Below are positions 8,719-17,227 of a stretch of DNA of 64,000 nt, piece by piece. The position numbers were made by a program, and so were the translations under genes. Position 1 is the first letter of the stretch, and every line of letters starts with the position of its first letter. This stretch comes from an uncultured Clostridia bacterium (lineage in GTDB: Bacteria > Bacillota > Clostridia > TANB77 > CAG-508). The notes beneath the pieces are model-generated. The model did not search any database. It worked only from the letters and a program-made list of their open reading frames with translations, and was not told where the DNA came from. The stretch covers positions 14,909 to 78,908 of the forward strand of contig CAKOVI010000008.1 in the NCBI GenBank assembly GCA_934121905.1, read 5' to 3'.

Positions 8719-9124
8719 TTAATCCCTCCTTTTCAAATTTCTTTTTTTATTATTCGTTTTTTTATAATTTATATACTCTCTTTTCAATGAATATATTTCA
8801 TTAATTGCCACAATTATCAAAAATATGCCAAAATATTTCTTTAGCTCGTTAATCGGAAGTTTTACAGATAATTTTGCTCCAATGATTGCCCCAATAATTC
8901 CAAAAATGATTACAAATTTTGCAACATCATAATTTATTTTTTTGTTTCTAATATTAACAACTATTGCAGTTACACATGTTGGAATAAAAAAGACCAAATT
9001 TGCTCCTTGGGCAATATGTTGGTCTATTTGTAAAAATGCTGTTAATAAATAGATTAATACCGTTCCTCCGCCGCATACCAATGCTGCTTATAAATCCAGA
9101 TATTATGCCAAATAAAATCTCCAT
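8719..9124 (-). CDS. Half-size TauE/SafE-family permease, +1 frameshift at CGG
   Basis: TauE/SafE (TSUP) membrane transporter half of 134 aa, if one nucleotide is skipped. Frame 1 starts at the ATG at 9124 (MEILFGIISGFISSIGM). The next codon is CGG (9071-9073), and skipping its C gives GGGTVLIYLLTAFL, the family's GxGGG motif, then continues to 8719. Without the shift the motif is destroyed. The site is a tandem CGG CGG. The upstream gene (9146-9511) encodes the matching second half, so the pair probably forms one transporter for an anion such as sulfite or another sulfur compound. Read literally it would be a pseudogene, but six other genes share the same lesion. Confidence 0.75.
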
Positions 9125-9145
9125 TGTTTTTACCTTTCATAAATT

Positions 9146-9511
9146 TTATACAATTCCTAGCATATATAATGCTACATATATTAAAAATATTGTAAATGCA
9201 ATTTTTAATATATATGTTGGAATTTTGCTTATTACTTTTGAACCAATGTAGCTTCCTATAATTCCTCCTATGGCACATAAAAATCCTAGTTTCCAATCTA
9301 TATATTTGTTTTTTGCATAGAAAAAACTTGTTGTTAGTACCATTGGAAGGATGCACATTATTGAAGTTGCTCTTGCTTCTACTGTATCTAGTTTTAGTAA
9401 ATATGTAAATGCTGGTACTAGTATTAAACCTCCTCCTGTTGAGAATAGTCCGGAAATAAAGCCGGCAAGTAAGCCTATTATTATTTTTTTGATTTTTTGT
9501 TTTTTGTTCAT
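9146..9511 (-). CDS. Half-size TauE/SafE-family permease
   Basis: 121 aa, four predicted membrane helices. GLLAGFISGLFSTGGGLILV is the TSUP-family signature, and it is repeated in the downstream half gene. Full-length TauE/SafE proteins (about 250 aa) contain two such repeats, so this organism splits them over two adjacent genes, presumably making a heterodimer. The substrate cannot be deduced. Confidence 0.8.
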   Translation of the reverse strand: MNKKQKIKKIIIGLLAGFISGLFSTGGGLILVPAFTYLLKLDTVEARATSIMCILPMVLTTSFFYAKNKYIDWKLGFLCAIGGIIGSYIGSKVISKIPTYILKIAFTIFLIYVALYMLGIV

Positions 9512-9602
9512 GTTGATAGTATGTGCTATTTTTTCTAAAATATAAATGTTTAAGGAAAAAATTGATTTAAAAATTTATTTAGTTTTCTTTTAGCTATGAA
9601 AA

Positions 9603-9629
9603 AGAGGCAGTTAAAAACCAACTACCTCT
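9603..9629 (-). terminator. Rho-independent terminator of the tagO-like operon
   Basis: Inverted repeat AGAGGCAGTT/AACTACCTCT (one G-U pair) with a 7-nt loop, followed on the minus strand by a T run. Confidence 0.75.
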
Positions 9630-9727
9630 CTGTTGAAAATTACAAATTTTTTTTATTTTTTATTCAGCATACCTTCAGCCAAACGTCTTATTATTGACAC
9701 CGAATCTCTGGTGAGCATTTCTTCTAA

Positions 9728-10966
9728 TTATTTATGTATCTCAAAAACATCCTTACTCTCTCCACAAACAGGGCAAACCCAATTATCTGGTAAATCCTCA
9801 AAATCTGTTCCAGGAGGAATTCCAGCCTTTTCGTTTCCTGTCTTAGGATTATAAATATATTTACAAACTCCGCACTCATATTTTTCGCCTTTTTCACTTT
9901 TTTCAGTCAAAAAATTTCTATATCCCAAGAATAATGCTGCAATTACCATAAGCAAAAATGATAACGCTTTCCAAATTCCACTTTCTAATAATATTATCGC
10001 AAAAAGTCCTAAAGCCGCACTCATTGCATACATTACTAAAACCGCCTGTTTTTGTGAAAATCCTCTTGCTATTAATCTATGGTGTAAATGTCCCTTATCT
10101 GCCTTAAATATTGCCTTTATTGATTTTCCTTTTATCATTCTTCTAATTATTGCCCAAACAACATCAAATATTGGAAGTCCTAAAACTAGCATTGGAAGTG
10201 CTATTACTACAGCGGTATATGTTTTAGCTACGCCTAAAATTGATACTATTGAAAGTATATATCCTAAAAAGTTTGAACCAGTGTCTCCAATAAATGTTTT
10301 TGCTGGTGAAAAGTTGAATGGTAAAAATCCAACTAATGCTCCTATTAATGATGTTATCATCAGAATGGCTACCATCGGTGAATCGTTTAATGCAAATATT
10401 ATTAATAATGATACACATGATATTAATGCTATTCCTGATGATAACCCATCTAATCCATCTATTAAATTTATTGCATTTGTAATTCCTACTATCCAGATTA
10501 CGGTTACAATCATAGAAATTTCATTTGCAAGTTCTACATTTGTTATGAATGGAATATCTGCTGAATCTATTTGTATACCAAATGCAACTGCAACCATTGC
10601 AGCTAGTACTTGACCAAATAGTTTTTGTAGTGGCTTTAATGTTTTTGTATCATCTATTACTCCTGTGATTGTAATTATTATTACTCCAAGCCCTACTCCT
10701 ATTAATTTCTTGAAATATGAGTTTTCATCAAATAAATTTATACTTCCTTCTATATTCATTACAGATATTAAATATATTAAGGATATTGCAAATCCTGCAA
10801 TTACAGCTAGTCCACCAAGTTTTGGTATTGATTTTTTTCTCATTCTTCTGTCATCTTTTGGAATATCTATAGCTCCTATTTTTTCTGCTATTTTTATAGA
10901 ATATGGTGTTGCCATAAATGATACTATAAATGCTAATAGGAACGATATTGCTATATTTCCCCACAT
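9728..10966 (-). CDS. TagO/WecA-like phospho-sugar transferase fused to a C-terminal rubredoxin
   Basis: 412 aa from the ATG at 10966, which has AGGAGG 7 nt upstream. Residues 1 to about 350 form a polytopic polyprenyl-phosphate HexNAc-1-phosphate transferase: IDIPKDDRRMRKKSIPKLGG at the N-terminus, NAINLIDGLDGLSSG, FIGDTGSNFLGY and a KGHLHHRL motif. This type starts wall teichoic acid or polysaccharide chains on undecaprenyl phosphate. The last 50 residues form a complete rubredoxin with CGVC and CPVC iron ligands and the NWVCP signature. The join is a short charged linker (EKSEKGEK) in one continuous frame. It is followed by no other gene in its operon and preceded by rpiB. Confidence 0.88.
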   Translation of the reverse strand: MWGNIAISFLLAFIVSFMATPYSIKIAEKIGAIDIPKDDRRMRKKSIPKLGGLAVIAGFAISLIYLISVMNIEGSINLFDENSYFKKLIGVGLGVIIITITGVIDDTKTLKPLQKLFGQVLAAMVAVAFGIQIDSADIPFITNVELANEISMIVTVIWIVGITNAINLIDGLDGLSSGIALISCVSLLIIFALNDSPMVAILMITSLIGALVGFLPFNFSPAKTFIGDTGSNFLGYILSIVSILGVAKTYTAVVIALPMLVLGLPIFDVVWAIIRRMIKGKSIKAIFKADKGHLHHRLIARGFSQKQAVLVMYAMSAALGLFAIILLESGIWKALSFLLMVIAALFLGYRNFLTEKSEKGEKYECGVCKYIYNPKTGNEKAGIPPGTDFEDLPDNWVCPVCGESKDVFEIHK

Positions 10967-10977
10967 AGCTTGTCCTC

Positions 10978-11424
10978 CTATTTCATATTTTCTTTTTCTA
11001 TTTTGTTTATCATTTCTATTCTTTCTTGGTACCTTCCACCTTTGAATTCTGTTCCAAGCCACATTCTGATTATTTTTATTGCTTCTTCTATTGATGTATT
11101 ATTTCCGCTTATTGTAATTACATTTATATTATCATCAGCTTTAGCAAATTTTGCTTCATTTTCGTTTATTACAAGTCCTGCTCTTATTCCTTTAAATTTG
11201 TTTGCAACTATTGCCATTCCACAGCCTGATTTGCATAGTAAGATTCCTTTGTCACATTCTTTGTTTTGGATTGACTTAGCAACTTTTTTTGCATATATTG
11301 GATAGTCTGTTCTTTCTTCTGAGTCTGTTCCAAAATCTTGATATTCTATTCCTATTTCACTTAAATATTTTTTTATTTCTTCTTTTAATTTGTACCCTCC
11401 ATGGTCGCTTCCTATTGCTATCAT
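10978..11424 (-). CDS. rpiB: Ribose-5-phosphate isomerase B
   Basis: 148 aa RpiB/LacAB-family sugar-phosphate isomerase, interconverting ribose 5-phosphate and ribulose 5-phosphate in the pentose phosphate pathway. MIAIGSDHGGYKLKEEIKK carries the conserved Asp-His pair. CKSGCGMAI supplies the catalytic Cys64, and NKFKGIRAG follows. Length is normal. It lies 11 nt upstream of the tagO-like gene, so the two are co-transcribed. Confidence 0.9.
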   Translation of the reverse strand: MIAIGSDHGGYKLKEEIKKYLSEIGIEYQDFGTDSEERTDYPIYAKKVAKSIQNKECDKGILLCKSGCGMAIVANKFKGIRAGLVINENEAKFAKADDNINVITISGNNTSIEEAIKIIRMWLGTEFKGGRYQERIEMINKIEKENMK

Positions 11425-11518
11425 ACTCTTTTCCTCCTTTGGATTTTTCTTCTATTACTATAGCATAATTTGTTATATAATTCAATAAAATCGAAAAATT
11501 TCATTAATTTATCTTAAC

Positions 11519-11547
11519 TTGACTTGTAACACCTATTGTGCTAATAT
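11519..11547 (+). promoter_or_regulatory. Sigma-A-type promoter for the HAD/glmR unit
   Basis: TTGACT (11519-11524), 17-nt spacer and TAATAT (11542-11547), 30 nt before the HAD gene start. Confidence 0.75.
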
Positions 11548-11577
11548 ATAAAAAGTTTAAAAACTTAGGAGGCTTAT

Positions 11578-12204
11578 ATGAATTTTTTTATAGATTTTGA
11601 CCACACATTATATAATACACCTTTGCTAACATCTGATATGCTAAATGCTTTAGCAACATATATTTCAAATGTTTCCAATAAAAACTTTGATGATATTTTA
11701 GAAGTTCTAAAAAATAAATTTAAAAGAGGCTTGAACAATATATATGATATATATCAGCTAATAGACTATTTTTCTACAAAATATAATTATAATGTATCTG
11801 ATGCAACGTTCATTGTAAATAATATAATCTCAAATGGCCAAAAATACTTATTTGATGATAGTATACCATTTTTAAAATGGCTAAAAGAACAAAATCATAA
11901 AGTATACATCTTATCATATAATGAAAATGAGGTATATTTCCAGGCTGTAAAGATTGCAGGTTCTGGATTATTAAAATTCGTAGATGGAGTTTTTCCAACA
12001 ACTTCTCTAAAAGGTGAAATACCTCTTGACTTTTCAAAATGTATATTTATTGATGACAAGCCAAAAGATTTAATATCTATTTATAAAAATAAACCTTTTA
12101 AAATTTTTAGAATTAGAAGAAAAAATGATACTTATTCTGAGGTAGAAACTTACCTTCCTATTCCAGAATTCGAAAGTTTAAATGAAATTCAAAAAAATAT
12201 ATAG
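11578..12204 (+). CDS. HAD-superfamily hydrolase
   Basis: 208 aa. Motif I is FIDFDHT (nucleophile Asp6, acid Asp8), motif II is the Ser of ILSYNENE, and the motif IV acidic pair lies in CIFIDDKPKDL. A helical cap lies between motifs I and II. The enzyme probably dephosphorylates a small metabolite. GGAGG is 7 nt before ATG. It is the first gene of a short plus-strand unit with glmR 37 nt downstream, and the DGR genes follow. Confidence 0.85.
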   Translation: MNFFIDFDHTLYNTPLLTSDMLNALATYISNVSNKNFDDILEVLKNKFKRGLNNIYDIYQLIDYFSTKYNYNVSDATFIVNNIISNGQKYLFDDSIPFLKWLKEQNHKVYILSYNENEVYFQAVKIAGSGLLKFVDGVFPTTSLKGEIPLDFSKCIFIDDKPKDLISIYKNKPFKIFRIRRKNDTYSEVETYLPIPEFESLNEIQKNI

Positions 12205-12241
12205 AAATAAATATACATATCAATTTATGGAGGAATGAAAT

Positions 12242-13195
12242 ATGCAAAGAAAAAAAATAGTACTTTTAGGTGGAGGTACAGGGGCTTCCACAATTTTAAA
12301 AGGATTAAAATATTTCCCTGTAGATATAACAGCTGTAATTACAGTATCTGATAATGGTCGTAGTACAGGTAGACTTCGTAAAGAATTTTATACACCTGCT
12401 GTTGGAGATATAAGACATGTATTAAGCAATTTATCTACTTTACCAGATGAAATCAAAGATATTATGGAATACAGAATGTCTACATATAGTGACTTAAATG
12501 GTCATGCAATGGGAAATCTTATTCTAACATCACTTTATAAAAAAACTGGAAGCTTAAAGACAAGTATTGAATATTTCAGTAAATTATTAAGAGTTGAACA
12601 CACTGTTCTTCCACTTTCTGAAGACTATTTAACTTTAATGGGTGAAACTGTTGATGGCGAAATCATTGAAGGTGAAGATGAAATAACTCATGCACATAAA
12701 CAATATAACAGATTTTTTTATAAAGAAGAACCAACGATTTTTCCAGAGGTTTTTGATGCAATTGCAGACGCTGATTTAATTATTTTAAGTATGGGAAGCT
12801 TATACACAAGCCTTTTACCTCATCTTATTTGTAAAGATGTTGTTGATAGCATTAATAAATCAAAAGCTAAAGTTATGTACATTTGTAATGCTATGACTCA
12901 ACCAGGTGAAACTGATAATTTTGGTGTTAGTGACCATATGAAAACTTTAGAAAAATATTTAGGAACAAATGCCGTAGATAGTGTTATTGTAAGTAATACT
13001 GTCCTTCCTCAAGAAATTCTTGATAAATATTCTAGAGAAGAAGAAAAAGATTTGGTTAAAATCGATTATGAAAATATGAAAAATGCAAGTTACGAGGTTT
13101 TAGAAGATGATTTACTTGTTACTGATGATGGAACAATTAAACATGATAGTTTAAAATTAAGTTCTATGATTTTTTCTTATTTGATGAGAAAATAA
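12242..13195 (+). CDS. glmR: YvcK/GlmR-family regulator of carbon and cell-wall metabolism
   Basis: 317 aa, the normal bacterial YvcK length. These CofD-fold proteins bind UDP-GlcNAc and in Bacillus stimulate GlmS and support growth on gluconeogenic carbon. GGGTGAS (10-16), VITVSDNGRSTGRLRKEF, the NLSTLPDEIKDIMEYR region and SMGSLYTSLLPHLIC are the family blocks. The GSLYTS block is the one broken in the second YvcK of this window (43373-45056). Here it is intact and no CGG is present. Confidence 0.88.
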   Translation: MQRKKIVLLGGGTGASTILKGLKYFPVDITAVITVSDNGRSTGRLRKEFYTPAVGDIRHVLSNLSTLPDEIKDIMEYRMSTYSDLNGHAMGNLILTSLYKKTGSLKTSIEYFSKLLRVEHTVLPLSEDYLTLMGETVDGEIIEGEDEITHAHKQYNRFFYKEEPTIFPEVFDAIADADLIILSMGSLYTSLLPHLICKDVVDSINKSKAKVMYICNAMTQPGETDNFGVSDHMKTLEKYLGTNAVDSVIVSNTVLPQEILDKYSREEEKDLVKIDYENMKNASYEVLEDDLLVTDDGTIKHDSLKLSSMIFSYLMRK

Positions 13196-13244
13196 AAGGT
13201 TATAGGTTATCCTTTAAAACCTAAATACATTTTAAGGAAATATT

Positions 13245-13607
13245 ATGGATGCAAATACCAAGGATAATTTAATAATTTATCAAAAATATATGGAACTTCT
13301 ATATTATTCAAATGACATTGTAAGAAAATATCCAAAATCCGAAACGTTTGCATTAGTTAAAGAAATTAAAGAAAATGTTTATATAGGATTAAAAAATATT
13401 ATGTATGCTATAAAGTCTTTCAGAAAGCAGGATAAATTAATTTATTTACATGCACTGGATATAAATTTATGTTTATTAAAAGTGCATGTTCGTTTATCTT
13501 ATAAATATAAATACATATCACAAAAAAATTATGAAAGTTGGTCTGCCTTAATAACAAATATATGTAATATGTTAGGAGGCTGGATTTCATCATGCCAAAA
13601 ACGATAA
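13245..13607 (+). CDS. avd: DGR accessory variability protein (Avd-like)
   Basis: 120 aa, all-helical and basic, in the usual Avd position directly before a DGR reverse transcriptase. Avd is a pentameric four-helix-bundle protein of the S23-like family that binds the RT and is needed for template-directed mutagenesis. The pattern of basic helices (IKENVYIGLKNIMYAIKSF, KVHVRLSYKYKYISQKNY) and the length fit. Its end overlaps the RT start by 16 nt, implying coupled translation. It begins 49 nt after glmR, and no separate promoter is obvious. The assignment relies on context plus fold pattern. Confidence 0.8.
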   Translation: MDANTKDNLIIYQKYMELLYYSNDIVRKYPKSETFALVKEIKENVYIGLKNIMYAIKSFRKQDKLIYLHALDINLCLLKVHVRLSYKYKYISQKNYESWSALITNICNMLGGWISSCQKR

Positions 13608-14695
13608 AAAATTCTTTCTGTCAAAAGTTAACTTTTGAAAAATTGATGCAGGCACATAAAAGAGCTAAAAAAAATAAAACATATAAAAGCGAAGTTATAA
13701 AATTCGAACTAAATTTGGAAAATAATATATATAATCTTTTAAATAACATAAAAAATGGTCAATACCATTTAGGAAAATATTTTCAATTCAAGGTATATGA
13801 ACCTAAAGAAAGAACAATAAATGCTCTTCCCTATATTGATAGAATTGTTCACCAATGGTATATTGAGGAATTTATTAAACCATATATTCTCCCCAAATTA
13901 ATTAGTAATACCTATGCGTGTATTAGTGGAAAAGGGACTCATAAAGCTGTTGAAAATGTAGAACAAAATCTTCGAAAATATTACAGAAAGTATAATTCTT
14001 TTTGGATTTTAAAGTGTGATATTAGTAAATTTTTTTATAATATTGATCCTTATATTCTTTTTAATATATTAAAAAAATATATATCTGATAAAAAATTGTT
14101 GAATTTTTCACGTCTATTAATATTTGATAATCAAACTGATTCTTCTAATATTGGTATTCCTATTGGAAATTATACCAGTCAATTTTTTGCTAATATATAT
14201 CTAAATGAACTTGACCAATTTATAAAAAGAACTTTAAAAATTGAATGTTATACCAGATATATGGATGACTTTATTTTACTTGCTAAAACCAAAAAGGAAT
14301 GTATTTACTTAAAAAATGAAATTGAACTTTTTTTAGAAGAAAAATTACATTTAAAATTAAATAATAAATCTCGTTACTATCCTTCTGCCATGGGAGTTAA
14401 CTTTTGCGGCTATAGGATTTTTTCGACACATAAATTATTAAGGTTAAACAGTAAAAAGAAAATTAAACGAAGGGTGAAAAAATGGAATTATTTATATTCA
14501 AAAAATAAACTTGATTTCGCCCAAACTTCTTTGCAACTTAACTCATGGCTTGGTCATGTTTCACATTGTAATTCTTACAATTTACAAAATAAAGTATTAA
14601 ATAGTTGTAATTTTCTTTTTAATAATATTTTTTTCGAAAATACTGAAAATTATCTTATTTCTCTTATTGAAAATGACAAAAAAGATGCAATTTAA
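13592..14695 (+). CDS. Diversity-generating retroelement reverse transcriptase
   Basis: 367 aa group-II-intron-like RT of the DGR clade. The catalytic motif is YMDD (223-226) with the first acidic residue in KCDISKFF (Asp143). The DGR-specific replacement of QGxxxSP by IGxxxSQ is seen as IGNYTSQ (191-197). There is no maturase or endonuclease domain, as expected. It copies the TR transcript into cDNA with errors at adenines and, with Avd, transfers it to the VR of the target gene. The gene converges on the TR and target, which lie on the other strand, and ends inside a bidirectional terminator. Confidence 0.96.
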   Translation: MPKTIKNSFCQKLTFEKLMQAHKRAKKNKTYKSEVIKFELNLENNIYNLLNNIKNGQYHLGKYFQFKVYEPKERTINALPYIDRIVHQWYIEEFIKPYILPKLISNTYACISGKGTHKAVENVEQNLRKYYRKYNSFWILKCDISKFFYNIDPYILFNILKKYISDKKLLNFSRLLIFDNQTDSSNIGIPIGNYTSQFFANIYLNELDQFIKRTLKIECYTRYMDDFILLAKTKKECIYLKNEIELFLEEKLHLKLNNKSRYYPSAMGVNFCGYRIFSTHKLLRLNSKKKIKRRVKKWNYLYSKNKLDFAQTSLQLNSWLGHVSHCNSYNLQNKVLNSCNFLFNNIFFENTENYLISLIENDKKDAI

Positions 14696-14711
14696 TTATT
14701 TGCATCTTTTT
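14678..14711. terminator. Bidirectional terminator between the RT and the TR
   Basis: 13-bp perfect stem AAAAAAGATGCAA/TTGCATCTTTTTT overlapping the RT stop codon, with T runs on both strands. It can stop RT transcription and also the opposing transcript that carries the target and TR. Confidence 0.88.
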
Positions 14712-14960
14712 TTTATAATCTCGGACATTCACCATTTTGCTACTAGAACAAGATTACTTTTTATGTGTTTATGGTATAAAATTCTCGGTCTATACCAAAG
14801 GAATTAAACCTCTTTGATACACTTCCTGTTGTTTCTATTCATTTTCTCTTGAATATTTTTCTCATTTTACAATATCCAAGCAGCCTTAGTAAAAAACTCT
14901 CGGCAATCTCCTTGAAGATTTGCCCTTCTGGGATAAAGTATTTTTCATACTTAAATTGGT
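14712..14960 (-). ncRNA. Probable 3' part of the DGR template RNA
   Basis: No real gene is seen between the terminator and the TR. On the minus strand this stretch follows the TR and would form the 3' portion of the template transcript. In studied DGRs the equivalent segment is structured and primes cDNA synthesis. One small inverted repeat (TGGTATA/TATACCA, around 14770-14795) is visible. The RNA role is inferred from position only. Confidence 0.4.
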
Positions 14961-15107
14961 ATCGAAGTGCAACTACACGGAAACCGTTGTTATTGTTGCT
15001 ACCGCCGTTGTCGTTGTTGAAATAGAACACTCCGGCATTGCTACTGTTGTTAAAGTTGCCACCACGTTTGAAGAACGGGTTCACACGACGCGGAAAGTTC
15101 GAGTAAT
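14961..15107 (-). repeat. DGR template repeat (TR)
   Basis: 147-bp segment matching the end of the target gene (15206-15352) without gaps, offset by 245 bp. On the minus strand the TR is rich in AAC/AAT codons where the VR has other residues. Of the 14 substitutions between the boundary bases, 13 are at TR adenines. This A-specific asymmetry identifies the donor copy. Constant GGTTTCCGTGTAGTTGCACTT-type sequence at the 3' end corresponds to the IMH* region, and TR reads CGA where VR has the stop TGA. Confidence 0.96.
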
Positions 15108-15205
15108 ATCGGTTTAATCCCTAATTTATTTTTCCTGCCCGTATTTTTGCCTAATTATAAATTTTTATTTTGTACAGATCAAAGGGCACAAGGAGCAAGG
15201 AAAGA

Positions 15206-15352
15206 ATCAAAGTGCAACTACACGGAAACCGTAGGCATTGTTGCTACCGCCGAGGTCGTTGTAGAAAGCGAACACTCCGGCACTGCTACTGCTGTCAAAG
15301 CTGCCACCACGTTCGAAGAACGGGTACACACGACGCGGAAAGTTCGAGTAAT
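15206..15352 (-). repeat. DGR variable repeat (VR) at the 3' end of the target gene
   Basis: Recipient copy covering the last 48 codons of the target. Relative to the TR, eleven codons are changed: N to Y, K to E, N to S, N to D, N to S, N to S, Y to A, N to Y, N to L, N to A and N to Y. The framework residues (RRV, PFF, RGG, AGVF, GGSNN, GFRVVAL) are unchanged. The IMH-like constant block ends at the stop codon. Confidence 0.95.
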
Positions 15353-17051
15353 CGTTATTCCAGCTACTTCCAACATTGTATTTTTCGCCATCTGAATCCA
15401 CTATTCCCTGAGTTTTATCTGCATCATTTCCTTTGGGATTAGCACATGAAGTTTCCCATATTGCATCTCCATACATATTTTTATTTGCTTTATAATTTGC
15501 TAATTTTCCTAGTCCATCATCTGATGTTGTCCCATTTCCATTATCTATTTTTCCATCTTCGCTGTTTCCTTTATATATTGTTGCAAATTTTGGTTCATAT
15601 TTTTTTAATGCTACTATTTGGTCTGCTTGAGTTCCTGAATTTCCTTCTTCGATAGAATTTGCCATATATTCCCATACTCCTCCTGCCATGTCATATACTC
15701 CATATATATTTCTTGTTGTACTTGCTTTTTGTCCATTTTCTGTATAATATCTATAATATGTATATGTATATGATTTGTTTTGAGTTTCGTCAAATTTATA
15801 ACTTCCATCTTCATTATCATCATATACTTCTTTTCCATTAACTGTCTTTTTTGCTCTATATTTACGTACTGATTTTATCGTTATTGTTCCATTAGCTACA
15901 TCTTCGGTTTTTCCATTATCTATTCGTGTTGCATAATAGTCTGACCAAGCATCTCTGCTTGAACCTGCCATTCCTGTTAAAGTTGAACAATAATTATTAA
16001 ATCCATAATCATTATCAGCTTTATATGTATATCCTTCTGTATATGAATTATTCCATACTCCTGAATCTCCGCTTGATGTTTGCATATTTCCATATTCACT
16101 TTGTGTTAAATATGCTACTGCTCCCCATTGACTATTTTGCATCATTGTTGTTGTCGTATCTGATTTACTTAGTCCATGTATGTTATTGTCTGTTGTCATA
16201 TTTTGACTTACTTGCATAATGTCACTTACACTTATATTTCTCCAACTATTTACATTGGGTCTTATTGTTACTGTTTGATTATCTCCTTGTCCATATAAAA
16301 TATTTTTATCTGTTGTTGTTTTATCCATATTAGCATTATTTTTCACAGCATTAACATTACTTGACTCAAACTTTCCAACCCAAAATCCTTCTATTTCTTT
16401 TCCACTTCCACCTAAACTTGTATCATTTGTAAAAGCTGGGTGTACTACATAATTTTTATCTGTTTCTGAAGTTCTTTTAGCTACTAAACTTCCATCTACT
16501 GCTGCATCTGTTGTTCCTGTTAACCATTTTATATCTATTACACCATTTCCAGTTGAGTGATATCCACTTACTATTTTATATGCATATCTTGGTATCCATA
16601 CAAACATTGTTGTTATATCATCTTCTGCTATTTCTGTTCCTACTTCTGCATTCATATATACTTCTCTTGTTTTTGTACCACTTGCCTTTACTGTTACTAC
16701 ATTTGCCCATCTTTTTGAACCTGTAGAATAATCATACCAATCTTTTCCCGAGTTGTCACTACTTGCCTTCACCCATTTACTACCATCCCATTTCACTGCT
16801 ATCATTCCTGTTTTTAATTTTGGACTATTGCATATATTTCCTGTTTGTTGCATTTCCATTTGAGCTAAAATGGCATCCATTTGTGCTGTTTCGCTATTTT
16901 GAGCATCTTCCATTTTTGTTTTTGCTTCGTGTGCTCTTGTTATTATTCCATTTTCCCCTGTAAGCATAGATATACTTACTCCTGCAAGAATAATTAAAAC
17001 TATTATTGTTACTACCAGTGCAATCAATGTTATTCCTTTGTTTTTCTCCAT
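15207..17051 (-). CDS. DGR target: prepilin-like surface protein with a variable FGE/C-type-lectin domain
   Basis: 614 aa. Residues 1-40 are a type IV prepilin-like signal: MEKNKG followed by ITLIALVVTIIVLIILAGVS, with predicted processing after the Gly but without the usual Glu5. The C-terminal half resembles formylglycine-generating-enzyme/C-type-lectin folds used by many DGR targets (GVYDMAGGVWEYMAN near residue 470, final GFRVVAL). The variable residues cluster in the last 48 codons on the predicted ligand face. It is likely displayed on the cell surface or a pilus-like fibre and diversified for ligand binding. It has its own promoter (17087-17115). Confidence 0.93.
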   Translation of the reverse strand: MEKNKGITLIALVVTIIVLIILAGVSISMLTGENGIITRAHEAKTKMEDAQNSETAQMDAILAQMEMQQTGNICNSPKLKTGMIAVKWDGSKWVKASSDNSGKDWYDYSTGSKRWANVVTVKASGTKTREVYMNAEVGTEIAEDDITTMFVWIPRYAYKIVSGYHSTGNGVIDIKWLTGTTDAAVDGSLVAKRTSETDKNYVVHPAFTNDTSLGGSGKEIEGFWVGKFESSNVNAVKNNANMDKTTTDKNILYGQGDNQTVTIRPNVNSWRNISVSDIMQVSQNMTTDNNIHGLSKSDTTTTMMQNSQWGAVAYLTQSEYGNMQTSSGDSGVWNNSYTEGYTYKADNDYGFNNYCSTLTGMAGSSRDAWSDYYATRIDNGKTEDVANGTITIKSVRKYRAKKTVNGKEVYDDNEDGSYKFDETQNKSYTYTYYRYYTENGQKASTTRNIYGVYDMAGGVWEYMANSIEEGNSGTQADQIVALKKYEPKFATIYKGNSEDGKIDNGNGTTSDDGLGKLANYKANKNMYGDAIWETSCANPKGNDADKTQGIVDSDGEKYNVGSSWNNDYSNFPRRVYPFFERGGSFDSSSSAGVFAFYNDLGGSNNAYGFRVVAL

Positions 17052-17086
17052 TTTTTTCTTTCCTTTCCTTGTGTTTTATGTCTTTT

Positions 17087-17115
17087 ATTTTAACATTGTT
17101 GTTTTTTTTAGTCAA
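17087..17115 (-). promoter_or_regulatory. Sigma-A-type promoter of the DGR target
   Basis: On the minus strand TTGACT (17110-17115), 17-nt spacer and TAAAAT (17087-17092), 35 nt before the start codon. No terminator is seen between the target stop and the TR, so this promoter may also drive the TR RNA. Confidence 0.7.
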
Positions 17116-17227
17116 TATTTTTTTGATTTATTTTGTACTTTTTTAATTATTTAAACTAATGCTTTATTTATTTTAATTAATTATTTTTTTATTTTTTCAT
17201 AAATATCATGATAAAATAAAAAAACAC

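Noticed and set aside
14839..15084. An 81-codon minus-strand frame with an Asn-rich N-terminus
   Set aside because: It is the translated DGR template repeat plus downstream noncoding sequence. The Asn codons are the mutable adenines. No ribosome site fits.
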